Assembly (NCBI GenBank): GCA_021325385.1
Contig: JAJPHH010000054.1
Location: 1-50,722 of the forward strand
Direction: 5' to 3'
DNA: 50,722 nt
Source: Alphaproteobacteria bacterium
GTDB taxonomy: Bacteria > Pseudomonadota > Alphaproteobacteria > Rhizobiales > Beijerinckiaceae
The translations under genes and the position numbers were made by a program. Positions 7,257 to 16,034 of the stretch are shown piece after piece; positions within the stretch are counted from its first letter, which is position 1; each line of letters opens with the position of its first letter. Below the pieces are notes generated by a model. That model was not told where the DNA came from and did no database searches. It saw only the letters and a program-made list of their open reading frames with translations.

Positions 7257-9401
7257 ATGTTCGATATTCAACGTGAAGAACTGAATTGGTGCGGCCGCAA
7301 ACTCATCCTCGAGACCGGGCGCATGGCCCGCCAGGCGGACGGGGCCGTGTTCGCCAGCTGGGGCGAGACCAGCGTGCTCGCGACCGTGGTCGCCGCCAAG
7401 GCGCCCAAGCCGGGCGTCGACTTCTTCCCCCTCACCGTGAACTACCAAGAGAAGGCCTTCGCCGCGGGCCGCATTCCCGGCGGCTATTTGAAGCGCGAAG
7501 GCCGCCCCTCGGATCGCGAGACATTGACGTCGCGCCTGATCGACCGGCCAATCCGGCCGCTCTTTCCCGACGGCTTCCGCTGCGACACGCAGGTCATTGT
7601 CACCGTGCTGAGCCATGACCTCGAGAATGATCCGGACGTGCTGGCGATGGTCTCCGCCTCGGCGGCGCTGACCCTTTCCGGCATCCCCTTCATGGGCCCG
7701 ATCGGCGCGGCGCGGGTCGGGCAGATCGGCGGCCAGCTCAAGGTCAATCCGACCATCGACGAGATGAAGGATTCCGCTCTCGACCTCGTCGTCGCCGGCA
7801 CGGCCGACGCGGTGCTGATGGTCGAATCGGAGGCCAAGGAGCTGCCCGAAGACGTGATGCTTCAGGCGGTCATGGACGGCCATCGCGCCTTCCAGCCGGT
7901 GATCGAGGCGATCATCCGCCTCGCCGAAAGGGCGGCCAAGGAGCCGCGCGAGCTGGTCGTCCCGGACAAGGCCGCGGCGCTCAAGGCGGTGCTCGATATT
8001 GCCGAAACCGAGCTCCGCGCCGCTTATGCGATCACCGCCAAGCAGGAGCGCTACGCCGCCGTCGACGCAGTCAAGGAAAAGGTGATTGCGGCCCTCGCCC
8101 CCGACGAGGGCGAAGCGAAATTCACCAAGGAGGAAGTCGCCGAGGCTTTCCACGAGGCGCAGGCCAAAGTCGTGCGCTGGAACATCCTCGACGATAAACG
8201 CCGCATCGACGGCCGCGATCTGACCACGGTCCGGCCGATCCTGGCGCAGGTCGGCGTGCTGCCGCGCACGCATGGCTCGGCCTTGTTCACGCGCGGCGAG
8301 ACCCAAGCTTTGGTCGTCGCCACGCTCGGCACCGGCGAAGACGAGCAATATGTGGACGCGCTCGAAGGCACGTATAAGGAGCGCTTCCTCCTCCACTACA
8401 ATTTCCCGCCTTATTCAGTCGGCGAGACCGGCCGAATGGGCTCGCCGGGCCGGCGCGAGATCGGCCATGGCAAGCTTGCTTGGCGCGCCATCCACCCGAT
8501 GCTGCCGACCGCGGCCGAATTCCCCTACACGATCCGCGTCGTCTCCGAGATCACCGAATCGAACGGCTCGTCCTCGATGGCGACGGTCTGCGGCTCGTCG
8601 CTCGCGCTGATGGACGCCGGCGTGCCGATCAAGCGGCCGACCGCCGGCATCGCCATGGGCCTGATCCTCGAAGATAGCCGCTTCGCCGTGCTCTCCGACA
8701 TTCTCGGCGACGAGGACCATCTCGGCGACATGGACTTCAAGGTCGCAGGCACGACCGAGGGCGTCACGTCGCTGCAGATGGACATCAAGATCGCCGGCAT
8801 TACCGAGGAGATCATGAGGGTCGCCTTGGCTCAGGCCAAGGAAGGACGACTGCATATTCTCGCCGAAATGGCCAAAGCGCTCAGCGGCGCGCGCGCCGAA
8901 CTCGGCGAATTCGCGCCGCGCATCGAGACGATGAAAATCCCGACCGACAAGATCCGCGAAGTGATCGGCTCGGGCGGCAAGGTGATCCGCGAAATCGTCG
9001 AGAAAACCGGCGCCAAGATCAATATCGAAGACGACGGCACGGTGAAGATCGCCTCGAGCGACGGCGCCAAGATCAAGGCGGCGGTCAATTGGATCAAATC
9101 GATCGCCTCCGAACCGGAAGTCGGCCAGATCTATGACGGCACCGTCGTCAAGACCGTCGATTTCGGCGCTTTCGTCAATTTCTTCGGCTCGCGCGACGGC
9201 CTCGTCCACATTTCGCAGCTCGCCAAGGGCCGCGTCGCCAAGACGACCGACGTCGTCAAGGAAGGCGACAAGGTCAAGGTCAAGCTGCTGGGCTTCGACG
9301 ATCGCGGCAAGATCCGCCTGTCGATGCGCGTCGTCGACCAGCAGACCGGCGCCGATCTCGAGAAGCAGCAGGCTGCGGAAGCCGCAAGCCAGTCGGCTTG
9401 A
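7257..9401 (+). CDS. pnp: Polyribonucleotide nucleotidyltransferase (PNPase)
   Basis: The 714-residue enzyme degrades RNA 3' to 5' by phosphorolysis and is part of the RNA degradosome. The order of domains is canonical: first RNase PH domain (about 1-230, [20 protein letters not shown]), all-helical linker, second catalytic RNase PH domain (about 305-540, with [18 protein letters not shown] and the acidic metal site [13 protein letters not shown]), KH domain ([20 protein letters not shown]), and S1 domain ([17 protein letters not shown] ... DGLVHISQL). The C-terminus is short, ending soon after the S1 domain. It follows rpsO and is closed by a strong intrinsic terminator. Confidence 0.98.
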   Translation: MFDIQREELNWCGRKLILETGRMARQADGAVFASWGETSVLATVVAAKAPKPGVDFFPLTVNYQEKAFAAGRIPGGYLKREGRPSDRETLTSRLIDRPIRPLFPDGFRCDTQVIVTVLSHDLENDPDVLAMVSASAALTLSGIPFMGPIGAARVGQIGGQLKVNPTIDEMKDSALDLVVAGTADAVLMVESEAKELPEDVMLQAVMDGHRAFQPVIEAIIRLAERAAKEPRELVVPDKAAALKAVLDIAETELRAAYAITAKQERYAAVDAVKEKVIAALAPDEGEAKFTKEEVAEAFHEAQAKVVRWNILDDKRRIDGRDLTTVRPILAQVGVLPRTHGSALFTRGETQALVVATLGTGEDEQYVDALEGTYKERFLLHYNFPPYSVGETGRMGSPGRREIGHGKLAWRAIHPMLPTAAEFPYTIRVVSEITESNGSSSMATVCGSSLALMDAGVPIKRPTAGIAMGLILEDSRFAVLSDILGDEDHLGDMDFKVAGTTEGVTSLQMDIKIAGITEEIMRVALAQAKEGRLHILAEMAKALSGARAELGEFAPRIETMKIPTDKIREVIGSGGKVIREIVEKTGAKINIEDDGTVKIASSDGAKIKAAVNWIKSIASEPEVGQIYDGTVVKTVDFGAFVNFFGSRDGLVHISQLAKGRVAKTTDVVKEGDKVKVKLLGFDDRGKIRLSMRVVDQQTGADLEKQQAAEAASQSA

Positions 9402-9423
9402 CCGAAAGCCGCGCTGAACCTTG

Positions 9424-9453
9424 AAGGCGGCGCCGTCCAGCGCCGCCTTTTGC
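9424..9453 (+). terminator. Intrinsic terminator after pnp
   Basis: AAGGCGGCGC (9424-9433) and GCGCCGCCTT (9440-9449) form a perfect 10-bp GC-rich stem with a 6-base loop, followed by TTTTGCTTT. This is the clearest Rho-independent terminator in the window and ends the rpsO-pnp unit. Confidence 0.9.
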
Positions 9454-9657
9454 TTTCTCGGCAGCCGCTAAAATCCATCCCGTAACTTTCAAGCAGGTCG
9501 GGACGGACCAGCCCGCGTGGGCCCCGCCCCGCTCCGCGCATTCACCATGTCCTCCGAAAGCTCGGAGCGCGGCCGGCGAGAATTCGGATCGTTAAACTTC
9601 GCGTAAAGAGCCGCGCGTATTCTCGCCGGAACGGGACAGACGAACGAAGTCAGGGCC

Positions 9658-9942
9658 ATGCAAATAAGCCAAAGCCAGGAATTGGAGGACGGCCGACAGA
9701 CCTACGCGATCGGCCGCATCAAGGCGGTCGGCGCCTGGCGCGCCGCCGACGCGGCGGGGAGCGAAGCCGACCGGCGGACGGCGCTGAACGCCCTGATCCG
9801 CGAGGCTGAAGATTGCGGCGCTGACGCGATCGTCGCGGTCGATTTCCAAATGGACGGCGTGACCGGCGCCGATATCGACGGCGTGGCTTTGAAGCGCGTC
9901 GTCGCGACGGGCGTCGCGGTGCGGTTCGCGCTGGCGGCGTAA
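9658..9942 (+). CDS. YbjQ/UPF0145-like small protein
   Basis: The 94-residue protein has the signature half of the YbjQ (heavy-metal-binding-like) superfamily: ALNALIREAEDCGADAIVAV followed by a hydrophobic strand ending VATGVAVRFAL. In that family the segment ahead of an EA..GA.A(I/V) motif forms a pentameric ring protein; the metal-binding idea rests on fold and is not shown biochemically for most members. It stands alone between pnp and the AhpD-like gene. The N-terminal 25 residues (MQISQSQELEDGRQ) are not conserved in any family I recognise. Confidence 0.6.
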   Translation: MQISQSQELEDGRQTYAIGRIKAVGAWRAADAAGSEADRRTALNALIREAEDCGADAIVAVDFQMDGVTGADIDGVALKRVVATGVAVRFALAA

Positions 9943-10008
9943 AATCCCCTCTCCTGCTGAGCCTTCGAAAGGTATGATGCGCGCCTCTGACCACGCGAGG
10001 CGCACGAC

Positions 10009-10605
10009 ATGGCGAAAGCACGCCCGGAGAAAAAGCCGAACCAAGCTGAGCGCGTCACCGCGCTCGATCTGACGCCGGCCGAGTTCACGCCGGCCATGGC
10101 GGCTTATTTCGACAAGTGCCGCGACAAGCTCGGCTTTGTGCCGAATGTGCTGGTCGCCTATGCGCACGATATGGCCAAGCTCGAGGCGTTCGCCGCCTTC
10201 TACAATGATCTGATGCTCGCGCCTTCCGGGCTCTCCAAGCTCGAGCGGGAGATGATCGCGGTGGCGGTTTCGTCCGAGAACCATTGCTTTTATTGCCTTA
10301 CCGCGCACGGCGCGGCGGTCCGCCAGCTTTCGGGCGATCCCGAGCTCGGCGAATTGATGGCGATGAATTGGCGCGCCGCCGATCTCAGCCCGCGTCATCG
10401 CGCGATGCTGCGCTTCGCCTCGAAACTGACCCGCGCCAGCCACGAAATCGAAGAGGCCGACCGCCAAGCCTTGCGCGACGCAGGCTTTTCCGACCGCGAC
10501 ATTTGGGACATTGCAGCGGTCGCGAGCTTCTTCAATATGTCGAACCGCATGGCCTCCGCCGTCGACATGCGGCCCAACCGCGAATATCACGCGCAGGCGC
10601 GGTAG
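10009..10605 (+). CDS. AhpD-like peroxidase-related protein (carboxymuconolactone decarboxylase family)
   Basis: The 198-residue protein carries the AhpD active-site motif C-x2-C-x3-H at ENHCFYCLTAHGAAV (Cys93, Cys96, His100). The surrounding helices (LSKLEREMIAVAVSSE before, LSPRHRAMLRFASKLTR and FSDRDIWDIAAVASFFNMSNR after) fit the peroxidase-related subgroup of this all-alpha family. AhpD proteins are thiol-based peroxidase partners that reduce AhpC-type enzymes via the two cysteines. The gene appears monocistronic; a palindromic repeat follows it immediately. The physiological reductant is unknown. Confidence 0.88.
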   Translation: MAKARPEKKPNQAERVTALDLTPAEFTPAMAAYFDKCRDKLGFVPNVLVAYAHDMAKLEAFAAFYNDLMLAPSGLSKLEREMIAVAVSSENHCFYCLTAHGAAVRQLSGDPELGELMAMNWRAADLSPRHRAMLRFASKLTRASHEIEEADRQALRDAGFSDRDIWDIAAVASFFNMSNRMASAVDMRPNREYHAQAR

Positions 10606-10614
10606 CGCACTCCG

Positions 10615-10701
10615 TGTCATTCCCGCGAAAGCGGGAATCCAGCGCCGCGCGAACTTTCACGCGCGGAGGTTCTCTGGATTCCCGCTTTCGCGGCAATGAC
10701 A
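10615..10701. repeat. 87-bp palindromic intergenic element, copy 1
   Basis: The element starts TGTCATTCCCGCGAAAGCGG and ends with the near-exact inverse ending AATGACA; outer arms of about 28 bp carry one mismatch, and an inner pair CCGCGCG/CGCGCGG adds a second stem. Each outer arm is itself a small hairpin (TTCCCGC GAAA GCGGGAA). It fills the gap after the AhpD-like gene. A copy of the same family is at 15883-15968. Confidence 0.85.
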
Positions 10702-10744
10702 GTGAAAACTGGAGAAACAAATTCTTTGTCCCTTCGTCAGCGTC

Positions 10745-11713
10745 GTGCGTCTCACCGTCGCGCTTCTCTGCACGTTCGGCGCGGTTTCCGCCTCCATGGC
10801 CGCCGACGCTTGCTTGTACAAGCCGCCGCCAATCGCAGGCCTCGCGCCCGCCGAAATCGTCGCCGATTATCGCTCGACTTTTCTCGCCTGCCATAAAGGC
10901 GAGGATGAGCGCGTCGCCATCCGCCAGATGGCCATCGCCGGCGCGTCCTGGCTGCTCCTCGTCGACCCAGAGCGGTTGACCGCCAGCCTCGAAAGCGCCA
11001 ATTGCTGGACTTGCGCGCCGACCGACGAAGAGGCGTTGAAAGCGACGCGCTACGTCGCCGCGATCGAACGCTCGGCCGAGGCGCCGGGCCTTGTCCATCG
11101 CACTTTTCTGCAGGATGCAGGTCTCACCCATGGCGCCGGGCCCGGCGATTTCGTCACCGGCGATCTTTGCCCGAGCCGGCGGCCGCTCGATCGGGCGTTC
11201 TTCGAGAAGCTGGAGACGAACGGGCCGGCGACGCCGGTGGCGCTCGGCGTTTCAGGTCTCTGGCTGAAGCGCCACGCCGACGATTTCCAGTGGCTGCGGG
11301 CGCAGGCCGCCGCCGGCGCGCTCGACATCGTCTGGGCAAACCATACCTATCATCATCCCTATGCGAGAGGACGGCCAGACGACGAGACCTTCATGCTCGC
11401 CAAAGGCCTCGACCCGGATTTCGAAATCCTCGAGACGGAGCGCCTGCTCATCGCCAATGGCGGAACGCCCTCGGTTTTCTTCCGCTTTCCGGGCCTGATC
11501 TCGTCGTCGCCGTTGATGCAGACCGTGCGCCGCCATCATCTGATCACCATCGGCGCCGATTCGTGGCTGGCCAAGGGGCAGCAGCCGGGGCCGGGCTCGA
11601 TCATCCTGGTCCATCCCAACGGCAACGAGGAGTTCGGGATCAGGCTGTTCGCCAAATATTACGACAACGGCAAAATCGCTCGACCTTTGCAGCCGCTCTC
11701 CGCCGCGCCGTGA
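10745..11713 (+). CDS. Exported polysaccharide-deacetylase-like protein
   Basis: The 322-residue protein starts with a Sec signal peptide (MRLTVALLCTFGAVSASMA, cleavage before ADA) from a GTG at 10745; the only other nearby start, ATG 10796, would remove the signal. The second half resembles the NodB-homology fold: a possible motif 1 at FVTGDLCPS (one Asp instead of the usual Asp-Asp), HTYHHPYA with the H-x3-H metal site, FFRFPG as motif 3, and late SIILVHPNG. These enzymes remove acetyl groups from chitin, peptidoglycan or xylan with a divalent metal. The first 150 residues, with four cysteines, do not match that fold and are unrecognised. Confidence 0.65.
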   Translation: MRLTVALLCTFGAVSASMAADACLYKPPPIAGLAPAEIVADYRSTFLACHKGEDERVAIRQMAIAGASWLLLVDPERLTASLESANCWTCAPTDEEALKATRYVAAIERSAEAPGLVHRTFLQDAGLTHGAGPGDFVTGDLCPSRRPLDRAFFEKLETNGPATPVALGVSGLWLKRHADDFQWLRAQAAAGALDIVWANHTYHHPYARGRPDDETFMLAKGLDPDFEILETERLLIANGGTPSVFFRFPGLISSSPLMQTVRRHHLITIGADSWLAKGQQPGPGSIILVHPNGNEEFGIRLFAKYYDNGKIARPLQPLSAAP

Positions 11714-11829
11714 CGCGAGCCGGACCGCGCCGGGTCGGCTATTGTCGCCGCAATTCGTTGCTTACATGGGACGGCCGTCCGGGAGGGGGGCGGCGAAATT
11801 GAGGCCCATTTCACGGGCGGGAGGCGACG

Positions 11830-12147
11830 ATGCGACACCGAGCGGAGCATTGGACCACGATCAAGATCGACGCGGAACAAGTCGGACAGCCGGACGAGCG
11901 GCGTCTGCAACAAGAGTACAGCTTGCATCTCGAACGGGAGGGACGCGCCGACGGCGCTGTGATCTATTGGCGGCGGGACGAGGACGGCGGCCGCGTCTAT
12001 TATTTTTCGCCCCAGGCGGCGATCATCGCCGGCGCCTCGCTGCAGCGTTTCTCGCCGCGGGCGATCTCGCCGGACGATATGCGGGACTTGCGCGCGCAAG
12101 GGTTCAGCGTCGCGAACTGGCGTCATAGCTACGTGCATCCACGCTGA
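11830..12147 (+). CDS. Hypothetical protein, 105 residues
   Basis: I recognise no family. The protein is highly charged with a mixed beta pattern: a strand GAVIYWRRDEDGGRVYYFSP in the middle, then the helix DDMRDLRAQGFSVANWRHSY. GGAGG lies close upstream of the ATG (GGGCGGGAGGCGACG). It ends three bases before the convergent thioesterase stop. Codon use and length are consistent with a real gene, and the two ends fit tightly between neighbours, but function is unknown. Confidence 0.6.
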   Translation: MRHRAEHWTTIKIDAEQVGQPDERRLQQEYSLHLEREGRADGAVIYWRRDEDGGRVYYFSPQAAIIAGASLQRFSPRAISPDDMRDLRAQGFSVANWRHSYVHPR

Positions 12148-12150
12148 CGC

Positions 12151-12582
12151 TCATCCCCTTAGCTTGAGAGCCACCTCTTCCGGCATTGGCCGGCTCTTCA
12201 GCCGGCCATCGGCCTCTTCGACGACCCAGACGCGCTTCTCACGCGCTTCGACGGCGAGTTCGCCCTTGTTGAAGAGTTTGTGCTCGATCTCGAAGCTCGA
12301 TCGTCCGACCGCAGTCACGGTCGAGGCGATCTCGATCACGTCGCCGTAGCGCGCCGGTCGATGGAAAGTGGCGCGCGTATCGACCAGCGGAATGCCGGCG
12401 ACGCCATAGGCGGCGCGCATTTCCGCCTTTTCTACGCCGAGGGCCTCGCGCACCAGCAGCGATGTCGACCAATCGAAATATTCGAAGAAGCGCGGATTGA
12501 AGACGATGCCGGCGGGATCGCAATGGCCCCACTCGACGATCAGCTTGCGGGTGAAAGAAACGGCCATGCCGGGTGAATCCAT
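12151..12582 (-). CDS. Acyl-CoA thioesterase, 4-hydroxybenzoyl-CoA thioesterase family
   Basis: The 143-residue hotdog-fold protein contains WGHCDPAGIVFNPRFFEYFD, the active-site signature of the 4-HBA-CoA thioesterase family with the nucleophilic/base aspartate in HCDPAGIV. The strand TRATFHRPARYGDVIEI is also typical. It would hydrolyse an aromatic or short acyl-CoA to free acid and CoA. It is the last gene on the minus strand of the cluster with thiolase, CoA ligase and crotonase, although a palindromic repeat separates it from the thiolase by 119 bp. Start could be 12582 or the internal ATG 12567. Confidence 0.88.
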   Translation of the reverse strand: MDSPGMAVSFTRKLIVEWGHCDPAGIVFNPRFFEYFDWSTSLLVREALGVEKAEMRAAYGVAGIPLVDTRATFHRPARYGDVIEIASTVTAVGRSSFEIEHKLFNKGELAVEAREKRVWVVEEADGRLKSRPMPEEVALKLRG

Positions 12583-12598
12583 CGTTTCACGAGCATTT

Positions 12599-12685
12599 CG
12601 TCATTGCGAGCGAAGCGAAGCAATCCATTCGTGAAGCTGCGCCCTATGAATGGATTGCTTCGTCGCTTCGCTCCTCGCGATGACG
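12599..12685. repeat. 87-bp palindromic intergenic element, second sequence type
   Basis: The left arm begins CGTCATTGCGAGCGAAGCGA and includes AGCAATCCATTC; the right arm is the inverse, GAATGGATTGCTTCG ending CGCGATGACG. The arm sequences differ from the 10615 and 15883 elements, but the length (87 bp) and the GTCAT...ATGAC termini are the same. It sits between the thioesterase and thiolase genes and may form a strong hairpin in their mRNA. Similar REP-like sequences are common in Hyphomicrobiales. Confidence 0.8.
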
Positions 12686-12701
12686 GGATTACAGAGGCCT
12701 G

Positions 12702-13952
12702 TCATCCGGCCGCGACATTCTCGATCAGCAATGCAATGCCCTGCCCGCCGCCAATACAGGCGCTGGCGATCCCGTAACGGAGGCGCTTGCGTTGCAATTC
12801 GCGCGCCAAGGTTAGCGCCAGCCGCACGCCCGTCGCGCCGAGCGGATGGCCGATCGCGATCGCGCCGCCATTGACGTTGAGCTTATCCTCGTCGAGGCCC
12901 AGTTCGCGTATGCAGGCGAGGACCTGAGCGCCGAAGGCCTCGTTGATCTCGATCCGATCGATGGCGTCGAGCTTCATCCCGACTCGATCGAGCAGCGCCC
13001 GGATCGCCGGCGCCGGGCCGATGCCCATGATTTCGGGCGGGCAGCCGACAGCGACGGCGCCGATCAGCTTGGCGATCGGCTTCTTGCCCTTGGCTTTCAG
13101 ATAGGCGCCGCTCGCCACGACCACGCCGGCGGCGCCGTCGACCACGCCCGAGGAATTGCCGCCTGTCTGCACGCCGCCGAAGGCTGGACGAATTTTGGCG
13201 AGCGTCTCGCGATTCGTCGGCCGGGGATGCGTGTCTTCGGCGACGCGCTCGACCTTGCGGTCAAGTTGAATGCTGCGGTCCTTGAGGCCTTCGCAATGGA
13301 AGACTTCCGAAGCGACAGCCGCGATCTCCTCCGCGAAAAAGCCCTCGGCGCGGGCGCGAAAAGTCCGTTCGAAGGACCGCTCTGCATAAGCGTCGACTTC
13401 CGGCCGGACGATCTGGTACTTCTCGGCGAGATTTTCCGCCGTTCCGCCCATCGTGACGCCGCAGGACGTGTCGAGCAAAGCCTCCCAGAGAAAGTCCTTG
13501 AACTCGACTTGCCCCATGCGAAAGCCGCCGCGATGGGTATAGGCCGCGACCGGATTGCGGCTCATCGATTCCGTGCCGACGCAAAGCGCGACGTCTACCC
13601 CTTTATGCGCGATCGCGTCGCCGGCCTGCGCGACAACTTCGATTCCCGTTCCGCAAATGCGTTGCACCAGATGAGCCGGCGCATGCTGCGGCGCGCCGCA
13701 ATAGAGGCCGATATGGCGCGGCGTCATATAGGCGTCGAAGCTCGCCTGGGCCATCGAGCCGGCGATCACCACGCCGATCTCCGCCGGCGGAACGCCGGTT
13801 TTCTCCAGCGCAGCGCGGCCCGCCTTGATTCCCAGATCGATCGGCGAAATCGGCGCGAGCGGGCCGTTGAGATCGGTAAAGGGCGTGCGTGCGCCGCCGA
13901 CGAGATAGGCGTCCTCCCAACTCGAGAAAACGCCGGGATGCGCAGAAGCCAT
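12702..13952 (-). CDS. Acetyl-CoA acetyltransferase / 3-ketoacyl-CoA thiolase
   Basis: The 416-residue protein has all thiolase signatures: nucleophilic Cys100 in [18 protein letters not shown], the [10 protein letters not shown] motif, the catalytic histidine in [13 protein letters not shown], and the C-terminal acid/base cysteine in SACIGGGQG. It condenses or cleaves 3-ketoacyl-CoA with CoA. Its start lies three bases after the CoA-ligase stop, giving the order crotonase - ligase - thiolase - thioesterase. In this context it most likely completes beta-oxidative shortening of a phenylpropenoyl-CoA or related acyl-CoA. The exact substrate cannot be read from sequence. Confidence 0.92.
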   Translation of the reverse strand: MASAHPGVFSSWEDAYLVGGARTPFTDLNGPLAPISPIDLGIKAGRAALEKTGVPPAEIGVVIAGSMAQASFDAYMTPRHIGLYCGAPQHAPAHLVQRICGTGIEVVAQAGDAIAHKGVDVALCVGTESMSRNPVAAYTHRGGFRMGQVEFKDFLWEALLDTSCGVTMGGTAENLAEKYQIVRPEVDAYAERSFERTFRARAEGFFAEEIAAVASEVFHCEGLKDRSIQLDRKVERVAEDTHPRPTNRETLAKIRPAFGGVQTGGNSSGVVDGAAGVVVASGAYLKAKGKKPIAKLIGAVAVGCPPEIMGIGPAPAIRALLDRVGMKLDAIDRIEINEAFGAQVLACIRELGLDEDKLNVNGGAIAIGHPLGATGVRLALTLARELQRKRLRYGIASACIGGGQGIALLIENVAAG

Positions 13953-13955
13953 AAC

Positions 13956-15851
13956 TCAGTCCTCGTTGGCGCAAATGACGCGCGAAGAATAGGGCTCGGC
14001 ATAGAGTTCTTCGATCAAGGCGGCGCGGCGGGCGAGCACCGCGCGCTGGTTGATCGAGCCCTTGTCGGTGATCTCGCCATGGTCAAGCGACGGCGGCTCC
14101 TCGAGCAGCATCAGGCGCTCGACGCGATTGGACGAGCCGGTCGCTTCCGCGGCGAAGGCGGCCAGGCGGCGGCGAATCTCGGCAATGAGGCGCGGATCGG
14201 CGAGGATCGCGGCGACGTCGTCGGCGCCGGCCAAATCGCTGCAGAAGGCGCGGCAGCCGTCGATGTCGGGAAAGGCGAGAATGGCGACGTTGTCGCGGTT
14301 GAGGCCGGCGATCACCACGTCGCGGAAAAGCGGCGCGAAATGCGCGATCGCTCTGGCGCGTAACGGCCCGACGCTGACCCACGTTCCGGTCGACAGCTTG
14401 AAGTCCTCGGCGATGCGGCCGTCGAACAAGAATCCCTTCGAGCGGTCAGCCTCGTCGATAAATTTCAGCGCGTCGCCCATTCGGTACCAACCTTCCTCAT
14501 CGAAAGCCTTTGCGGTCGCTTCCGGATCGCGCCAATAGCCTTCGGTCACGGCCGGCCCGCGCACGCGCGCCTCCCATTTGCCCTCGACCGGCGTCAGCTT
14601 CAGTTCGACGCCGGGAACTGGCAGGCCGAGATGGCCGGATTTGGAATGCTCGGGCGCGCAAGCCAAGGCGAAAGGGCCAGTCTCGGTCGCGCCCAGCCCG
14701 GTCATGATCGGCACGCGAGCCCCAAGCGTCTCGACCGCAGCCGCGTCGAGTTCGTCCCAAACATGCTGGGCGAGGCCGGCGCCGGCGAAAAAGTTCATGT
14801 TCAGCCGAGAGAAGAACGTCTCGCGCAAGGCGCGGTCGGCGCGCAGCCGGGGCGCCAGTTCTTCAAAACCTTTCGGCACGTTGAAATAGACCGTCGTCGC
14901 GATCTCGCGCAAATTGCGGATCGTCGCCTCGATCCCTCTCGGCGTCGGCCGGCCGTCGTCGAGATAGAGCGACCCGCCGTTATAGATGACGATGCCGAAA
15001 TTGTGATTGCCGCCGAACGTATGGTTCCAGGGCAACCAGTCGACCAGGACCGGCGGCGCTTCTTTCAGGAAACGAAAGTAATTGGCGATCATCTCCTGAT
15101 TGGCGGTCAGCATGCGCTGCGAGTTGATCACGCCTTTGGGCTGGGCGGTCGAGCCTGAGGTGAAAAGAATCTTGGCGACGTCTGCGCCGCGCACCGCTTC
15201 GTGCGCTCGCGCGACGGCCGCATCGCCCGGCGCGCCGGCGAGAAGATCGGCGAAGGAGGTCGCAGGGCGTCCGGGCGGCGGATTGCGCGTCACGACGATT
15301 TCCGCATCCGGCGGCGTTATGGCGCCGAGCGCCCGCGCGTACGCCGCGCCATCGGCGGCGAATACGAGGCCAGGCGTCAGCTTGCCGGCGATGTAAGCGA
15401 GCTTGGAAAAGTCCGTCGCGATCGTCGAATAGGCCGGCGAGATCGGCGCGTAGGGGACGCCGACATGCAGGCAGGCGATCGCCAGCAGCGCATGTTCGAG
15501 GTCATTGCCGGAGAGAATCATGACCGGCCGTTCGGCGGAGAGACCGCGCCGCAACAGCGCGGCGCCGATCGTTTGCGCGGCGCGGTAGGCTTCGGCGTAT
15601 GTGACTTTGCGCCAGTCGCCCGCGCCGTCTCGCTCAGCCATCCAGAGGCGGTCCGGCGCGAGGCGGGCGAAATAAGCGAGGCGTTGCGTGAGTTTTTCGG
15701 GGTACGGGCCGAGCTTCTCGACCGGCGTAACGAGAATGGCGCCGTCGCTGCGCGTCTCGAACCGCGCTCTGTTCGAGCCGATCGAGAAAGGCCGCAAAGG
15801 CGCGGTCCTAGGATCGAGCCCGGGCCTGATCGCGCTCGCGACGTTCGCCAT
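13956..15851 (-). CDS. Feruloyl-CoA synthase-like AMP-forming acyl-CoA ligase
   Basis: This 631-residue ligase has the AMP-binding P-loop FTSGSTAQPKGVINSQRM, the A4-A5 region with LPWNHTFGGNHNFGIVIYNG and GLGATETGPFALA, and the late GWYRMGDALKF core motif. The segment LYLDDGRPTPRGIE after the histidine-rich loop is typical of the feruloyl-CoA synthase subgroup. It would activate ferulate, p-coumarate or similar acids using ATP and CoA. I place the start at ATG 15851 (MANVASAIRPG), behind a purine-rich GGGAGGG; a GTG nine codons upstream is less likely. It is followed by the thiolase. Aromatic specificity is inferred from subgroup. Confidence 0.85.
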   Translation of the reverse strand: MANVASAIRPGLDPRTAPLRPFSIGSNRARFETRSDGAILVTPVEKLGPYPEKLTQRLAYFARLAPDRLWMAERDGAGDWRKVTYAEAYRAAQTIGAALLRRGLSAERPVMILSGNDLEHALLAIACLHVGVPYAPISPAYSTIATDFSKLAYIAGKLTPGLVFAADGAAYARALGAITPPDAEIVVTRNPPPGRPATSFADLLAGAPGDAAVARAHEAVRGADVAKILFTSGSTAQPKGVINSQRMLTANQEMIANYFRFLKEAPPVLVDWLPWNHTFGGNHNFGIVIYNGGSLYLDDGRPTPRGIEATIRNLREIATTVYFNVPKGFEELAPRLRADRALRETFFSRLNMNFFAGAGLAQHVWDELDAAAVETLGARVPIMTGLGATETGPFALACAPEHSKSGHLGLPVPGVELKLTPVEGKWEARVRGPAVTEGYWRDPEATAKAFDEEGWYRMGDALKFIDEADRSKGFLFDGRIAEDFKLSTGTWVSVGPLRARAIAHFAPLFRDVVIAGLNRDNVAILAFPDIDGCRAFCSDLAGADDVAAILADPRLIAEIRRRLAAFAAEATGSSNRVERLMLLEEPPSLDHGEITDKGSINQRAVLARRAALIEELYAEPYSSRVICANED

Positions 15852-15882
15852 GACCTCCCTTCCCTCCCATTTGGACACAACA

Positions 15883-15968
15883 TGTCATTCCCGCGAAAGC
15901 GGGAATCCAGGCTGAGCTAACTTTCGCGCTCCGCGGTTCTCTGGATTCCCGCTTTCGCGGGAATGACA
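15883..15968. repeat. 86-bp palindromic intergenic element, copy 2
   Basis: This copy begins TGTCATTCCCGCGAAAGCGG and ends GCGGGAATGACA; its 28-bp outer arms are perfect inverse repeats. The middle (CTAACTTTCGCGCTCCGCGG region) differs from the copy at 10615-10701. It lies between the crotonase and the CoA-ligase genes and would fold in their common transcript. Confidence 0.85.
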
Positions 15969-16034
15969 CAAGGGATTCTCTGTGTGCGGTTGACGCCCGC
16001 GCTCCCAATGATGCTCAACAGCGCTCCCCTCGCT

